This document shows, one piece after another, positions 63,801 to 64,000 of a DNA stretch of 64,000 bases. The DNA is from Actinomadura rupiterrae. GTDB lineage: Bacteria > Actinomycetota > Actinomycetes > Streptosporangiales > Streptosporangiaceae. A model generated the notes under the pieces. It was given only the letters and a program-made list of their open reading frames with translations. It had not been told where the DNA came from and did no database searches. Numbering within the stretch: position 1 is the stretch's first letter; each line of letters starts with the position of its first letter. The translations under genes and the position numbers were made by a program. The stretch is from contig NZ_JAMZEA010000019.1 in the NCBI RefSeq assembly GCF_024172125.1, positions 1 through 64,000 of the forward strand, written 5' to 3'.

Positions 63801-64000
63801 GCCAGCGGACGGACCTCCAGACCGGGCAGTTCCCAGGGTTGCTGCCCGCGTGCCAGGTTCTCCAGCGTGAGGGTCACCTGGAAGATCGGGTGCCGGGCCA
63901 GCGAGCGCTCCGGGTTCAGTTCCTCCACCAGGCGCTCGAACGGAAGATCCTGGTGGGCGTAGGCGGCGAGGTCGGCTTCCTGGACGCGTTCCAGCAGCTC
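51803..64000 (-). CDS. Non-ribosomal peptide synthetase, four terminal modules plus thioesterase (5' end outside window)
   Basis: The frame is open from the right edge to 51803 (about 4,065 residues visible). Order: end of a C domain (64000-63600), A1 (about 63570-62080), T1 (Ser near 61971), C2, A2 (60480-58970), T2 (58885), C3, A3 (57320-55800), T3 (55720), C4, A4 (54130-52730), T4 (52640), TE (about 52510-51803; GWSFGG). The complete C domains carry HHIA(V/A)DGWSMG; T domains have GGDSLLA; no epimerisation, methylation or reductase domains are seen. Specificity residues aligned to GrsA: A2 and A4 D-A-W-T-V-A-A-V-C, close to PheA; A1 D-A-H-V-L-G-T-A-F; A3 D-A-Y-H-S-G-T-A-F, unassigned. Each module is about 3.1 kb. 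The TE releases the peptide; the product is unknown. Confidence 0.95.
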   Translation of the reverse strand, partial: ELLERVQEADLAAYAHQDLPFERLVEELNPERSLARHPIFQVTLTLENLARGQQPWELPGLEVRPLAQDDDDTAAAKFDLSVTLGERRDENGAPAGIGGEVLYALDLFDEGTVRTLVGRFVRLLEQVAADPDVRVGDLEILTPDERDLVVDGWNATSRPVAAGSLVELFAAQAIRTPDATAVAFNGDTWTHGDLDARSNRVARTLIERGVRREDLVGIRLERSADLIAVMVGVVKAGAAYLPIDPSYPAERIAFMLADARPAVVVDEAFLASLSGDDSPVGVTVSAEQLAYVIYTSGSTGTPKGVAVTHANVADFCADAAWRDEVMERVLVQANHAFDASTHEIWTPLLRGGRLVVVPSGEVDVPERAALIADHGVTHVVAASGLFAALAEQAPEMFAGVREVLTGGDVISPVAVRTLLDAHPGLVVRATYGPTETTAFTTHLGLTDKTQAAGSIPLGRPMDNARAYVLDEHLEPVPPGVTGELYVAGAGVARGYVANPALTAERFVACPFGPGGRMYRTGDLVRWTADGLLEFAGRADDQVKIRGFRVEPAEIEAVLAEDQAVRQVAVVAREDLPGIKRLVAYVVGGDTDRLRWHAAERLPEYMVPAAFVQLDELPMTANGKLDRAALPAPDFAGLSGGRGPATPTEETLCGLFAEVLGLESVGADDSFFAVGGDSLLAMRLIARIRATTGAEVSIRELFTEPTVAAVARLVDGERDGVQAALTARERPETVPLSYAQQRMWFLNQLEAAGAGAAYNMPFALRMSGDLDVAALEAALGDVADRHESLRTIFPETAGVPRQEILDGPAGRPELIVRQITEADLASALSAEVRKGFELNRELPWRTLLFALPDSEYVLVAVAHHIAVDGWSMGVLAADLGIAYGARRGGEAPAWEPLPVQYADYALWQRDVLGDLDDPDSRISGQLEYWRRTLAGIPDELVIPTDRPRPQERSFEGRAVPLGLPPAVHARLAEVAQRSGTTMFMVTQAALAVVLSKLGAGTDIPIGTAIAGRGDAALEGLAGFFLNTLVLRTDVGGDPSFGELLDRVREADLGAFAHQDLPFERLVEDLNPVRSLSRHPLFQVSLTLQNLGDASADSGWELPGLQVEPLRADEMVAARFDLSVTLGERRDEYGQPAGLGGELLYATDLFDEATVRTIAQRFVRVLEQVAADPRKRISDLEVLSADERRRLVIDWNATTRAVPSGSVPALFAAQVARTPDAVAVEYGDVRCTYAELDARSNRVAHTLIERGVGREDVVGIRLERSADLIAVILGVMKASAAYMPIDPSYPEDRIAFMLSDAAPVVVVDAGFLETLGEDDTPTGLAIPSDQLAYVIYTSGSTGVPKGVGVSHRGVASLAAWQADQFGVAAGSRVAQMAALGFDAAFWELCMALLSGATLVLANVSDLLTDAGITHMTTPPSVLSTVEDLPDGLGTLVLAGEACPPALVERWASDRRMFNAYGPTESTVCATMSDPLVPGGPITIGGPIWNTSVYVLDEALRPVPPGVTGELYIAGPSLARGYVGRVGLTAERFVACPFAPGARMYRTGDLVRWTVDGQLAFAGRADDQVKIRGFRVELGEIEAVLARHDEVSQAAVVVREDQPGVKRLVAYVNGGDGDGDADGLREFATERLPDYMVPAAFVVLDEFPVTANGKLDRAALPAPDFAGPTARRAPATATEEILCGLFGEILGRESVGAEDSFFAIGGDSLLAIRLIVRVRSVLETELTIRELFAAPTVAELARLVDGARASGVRTALVARERPKVIPLSFAQQRMWFLNRLEEAEAGAAYNVPLTMRLSGDLDIAALEAALGDVADRHESLRTVLPYVDGAPRQEIRHGAAGRPRLVVSRVGEDELDTVLTDEVSRGFDLGTELPWRARLFVLSPTESVLAVVAHHIAVDGWSMGVLARDVGHAYTARRNGGLPDWAPLPVQYADYALWQREVLGDLDDPDSLISAQLAHWRETLAGAPEELALPTDRPRPVESSFEGGSVPLRVSADAHARLLEVAREQGATMFMIAQAAVAVLLARLGAGTDVPLGTAVAGRGDAALEDLAGFFVNTLVLRTDVSGDPTFGELLARVRETDLAAYAHQDLPFERLVEELNPARSLSRHPLFQVMLTLHNLPQAVEPWELPGLRVLPVETDDKLAARFDLSVILAEQRNEQGDPAGLLGGIHYAADLFDEATAARLADRLASVLEQVAADPELRAGEVEILSVVERDRLLEEFNDTSRAVPDASLVELFEQQAARTPDAVAAVFRGVTLSYAELDARANRVASGLVARGVGHSDVVGVMMERSADLVAVLLGVLKTGAAYLPLDAAHPADRLRTVLSESDVSVVVADGESAGHPVLPGGGALRANALLAAGDESAPGVAIPPDSAAYVMYTSGSTGRPKGVVVTHANVVDFALSSCWTFETVERVLIQANHAFDASTYEIWAPLLHGGSLVIVPSGEVDVRERAALVARQNVTNVHATAGLFAALAEQAPEMFAGVREVSTGGDVVSPDAVRSLLEAHPDLVVRTTYGPTETTAFTTQLAFTDAAQVDGVVPIGRPMDNARAYVLDEFLQPVPAGVTGELYIAGAGLARGYAGRVGLTAERFVACPFGLGDRMYRTGDLVRWTDSGCLEFAGRADDQVKIRGFRVEPAEIEAVLAAHEAVRRVAVLVREDQPGVKRLVAYVVGSGVEGLRRHAAERLPEYMVPSAFVPLDELPVTANGKIDRAALPAPDFAGRPAGRAPATATEEIVCGLFAEVLGLDAVSAEDSFFALGGDSLLAMRLIARVRAVLDTEVSVRDLFAEPTPEAVAILADGERGGVRAALTPRERPERIPLSYSQQRMWFLNRLEEAGAGAAYTMPMALRLTGDLDVPLLRTALADVAERHESLRTIFPEADGTPYQRVLHGPDAEPALPVDDISESGLPAVLATEMGRGFDVEHELPWRARLLRLSPTEHVLVVVVHHIAADGWSMGVLTADLSAAYAARRSGTIPEWEPLPVQYADYALWQRDVLGDLDDPDSLISEQLEYWRRTLDGLPEEVALPTDRPRSTERTFEGRSVPIAVNSLAHAGLLEVAQRQGVTMFMIVQAALASVLSRLGGGTDVPLGTAVAGRGDAALEGLAGFFLNTLVLRTDVSGDPTFAELLARVREADLGAFAHQDLPFERLVEDLNPVRSLSRHPLFQVSLTLQNLGGAGSGSGSGGSGWELPGLQVQPVRADELVAARFDLSVTLGELRDESGQPDGLGGELLYATDLFDEPTARALATRFARVLEQVATDPDTRISDLEILTGSERSRILTDWNDTARDLAAASLPDLFAAQVARTPSAVAVECGDVRWTYAELDARANRVAHALRARGVGHEALVAVHLERSADLIAVILGALKVGAAYLPIDPSYPEDRIAFMLSDSSPALVVDKDFIASLSENDTSVETGIPLDQLAYVIYTSGSTGVPKGVGVTHRGVASLAAWQAARFNVRPGSRVAQMAALGFDAAFWELSMALLSGATLVLANADDLLTDASVTHMTLPPSLLATVDDLPEALENLVVAGEACPPGLVDRWSSGRRMFNAYGPTESTVCATMSDQLVPGDRVSIGGPIWNTSVYVLDEALRPVPPGVPGELYIAGPSLARGYIGRVALTAERFVACPFHPGTRMYRTGDVVRRTNDGDLVFAGRADDQVKIRGFRVELGEIETVLATHTDVAQVAVIVREDQPGVKRLVAYITGGTEDLREYAAERLPDYMVPAAFVTLDEFPVTANGKLDRAALPAPDFAGVSTTRAPANATEEILCGLFAEILGRESVGAEDSFFAIGGDSLLAIRLIAKVRSVLDVDLGIRELFSAPTVAELAEVVTGGARQNDTDGLLPLRPEGDKPPLFLVHPGSGLGWKYAALASDLPEGHPVYAIQARGMDGAPGEDLPETVEAMAADYHAQIRSVQPEGPVHLVGWSFGGVVAHALASRIQEAGEDVALLAVLDGYPFQQRTEADMIPVGPPPTDDEPREMPEALAAVARVSDNNMRLHEHHVPPTYNGDMLLVVATEDRPDHLPTEAAPEAWRPHVNGALTVHHIQATHHTLLDEAPLAEITALLQARLAD

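Overview
The window is very GC-rich (roughly 70% or more), with GTG starts, many 4-bp ATGA/GTGA stop-start overlaps, short intergenic spaces and strong G/C third-position bias. Together with the families present (Scr1-type XRE/DUF397 pairs, DUF6879, an ECF41 sigma factor, GlnR-like boxes, a HemD with a C-terminal winged helix) this points to a filamentous actinomycete, probably of the Streptosporangiales/Thermomonosporaceae type. The genus is an inference. No rRNA, tRNA, CRISPR array or insertion sequence was recognised.

Layout. 1-3.1 kb: a MoxR ATPase (cut by the window edge), DUF58 and VWA operon. 3.2-7.0 kb: YciI-like protein, LysR regulator, rhomboid-like membrane protein, an RsmC-like and a TrmH-like methyltransferase, and an EF-hand protein. 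7.2-9.9 kb: an ArsR-SRPBCC fusion regulator with a RibD/DHFR-like partner behind a symmetric 38-bp operator, then an ECF41 sigma factor. 10-13.3 kb: a second SpoU-type methyltransferase, a deleted alpha/beta-hydrolase remnant, a glycerophosphodiester phosphodiesterase and a frameshifted GNAT gene. 13.4-21.5 kb: assimilatory nitrate/nitrite reduction in two same-strand units (narB-type reductase plus its FAD/[2Fe-2S] partner; nirB-nirD-hemD), separated by an 18-bp perfect-stem terminator and each preceded by the same four-pentamer GlnR-like box. 21.7-28.9 kb: NUDIX hydrolase, small Cys-rich protein, phospholipase D-like protein, alpha/beta hydrolase, a MacAB-type efflux operon and a lipoprotein with a duplicated motif. 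29.1-36.1 kb: cytochrome P450, two-component system, O-methyltransferase, sulfotransferase and a membrane Ser/Thr kinase. 36.2-43.3 kb: an ABC importer with an LLM flavin monooxygenase and a Tat-type amidohydrolase (organosulfonate-type uptake and breakdown), preceded by a MocR-type regulator split by a frameshift.

43.5-50.3 kb is an accessory-looking stretch: CYTH protein, exonuclease III-like (EEP) protein, thymidylate-kinase-like protein, a radical SAM/SPASM protein interrupted by one in-frame TGA, a small orphan ORF, two Scr1-type XRE regulators, DUF6879 and DUF397 proteins and an anti-sigma-type ATPase. The coupled radical SAM, nucleotide kinase and EEP genes are the best candidate here for an undescribed system. 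50.3-64 kb: an orphan cytochrome b whose high-potential heme ligands look lost, and the 3' four modules of a giant NRPS (C)-A-T-C-A-T-C-A-T-C-A-T-TE that continues past the window edge. Its modules alternate in type (A2 and A4 have the same Phe-like specificity code) and A1 looks like a mosaic of the two types.

Three genes carry reading-frame lesions with homology resuming afterwards (GNAT, MocR, radical SAM) and one carries an internal deletion (alpha/beta hydrolase). The single-base cases should be checked against raw reads before being called biology.
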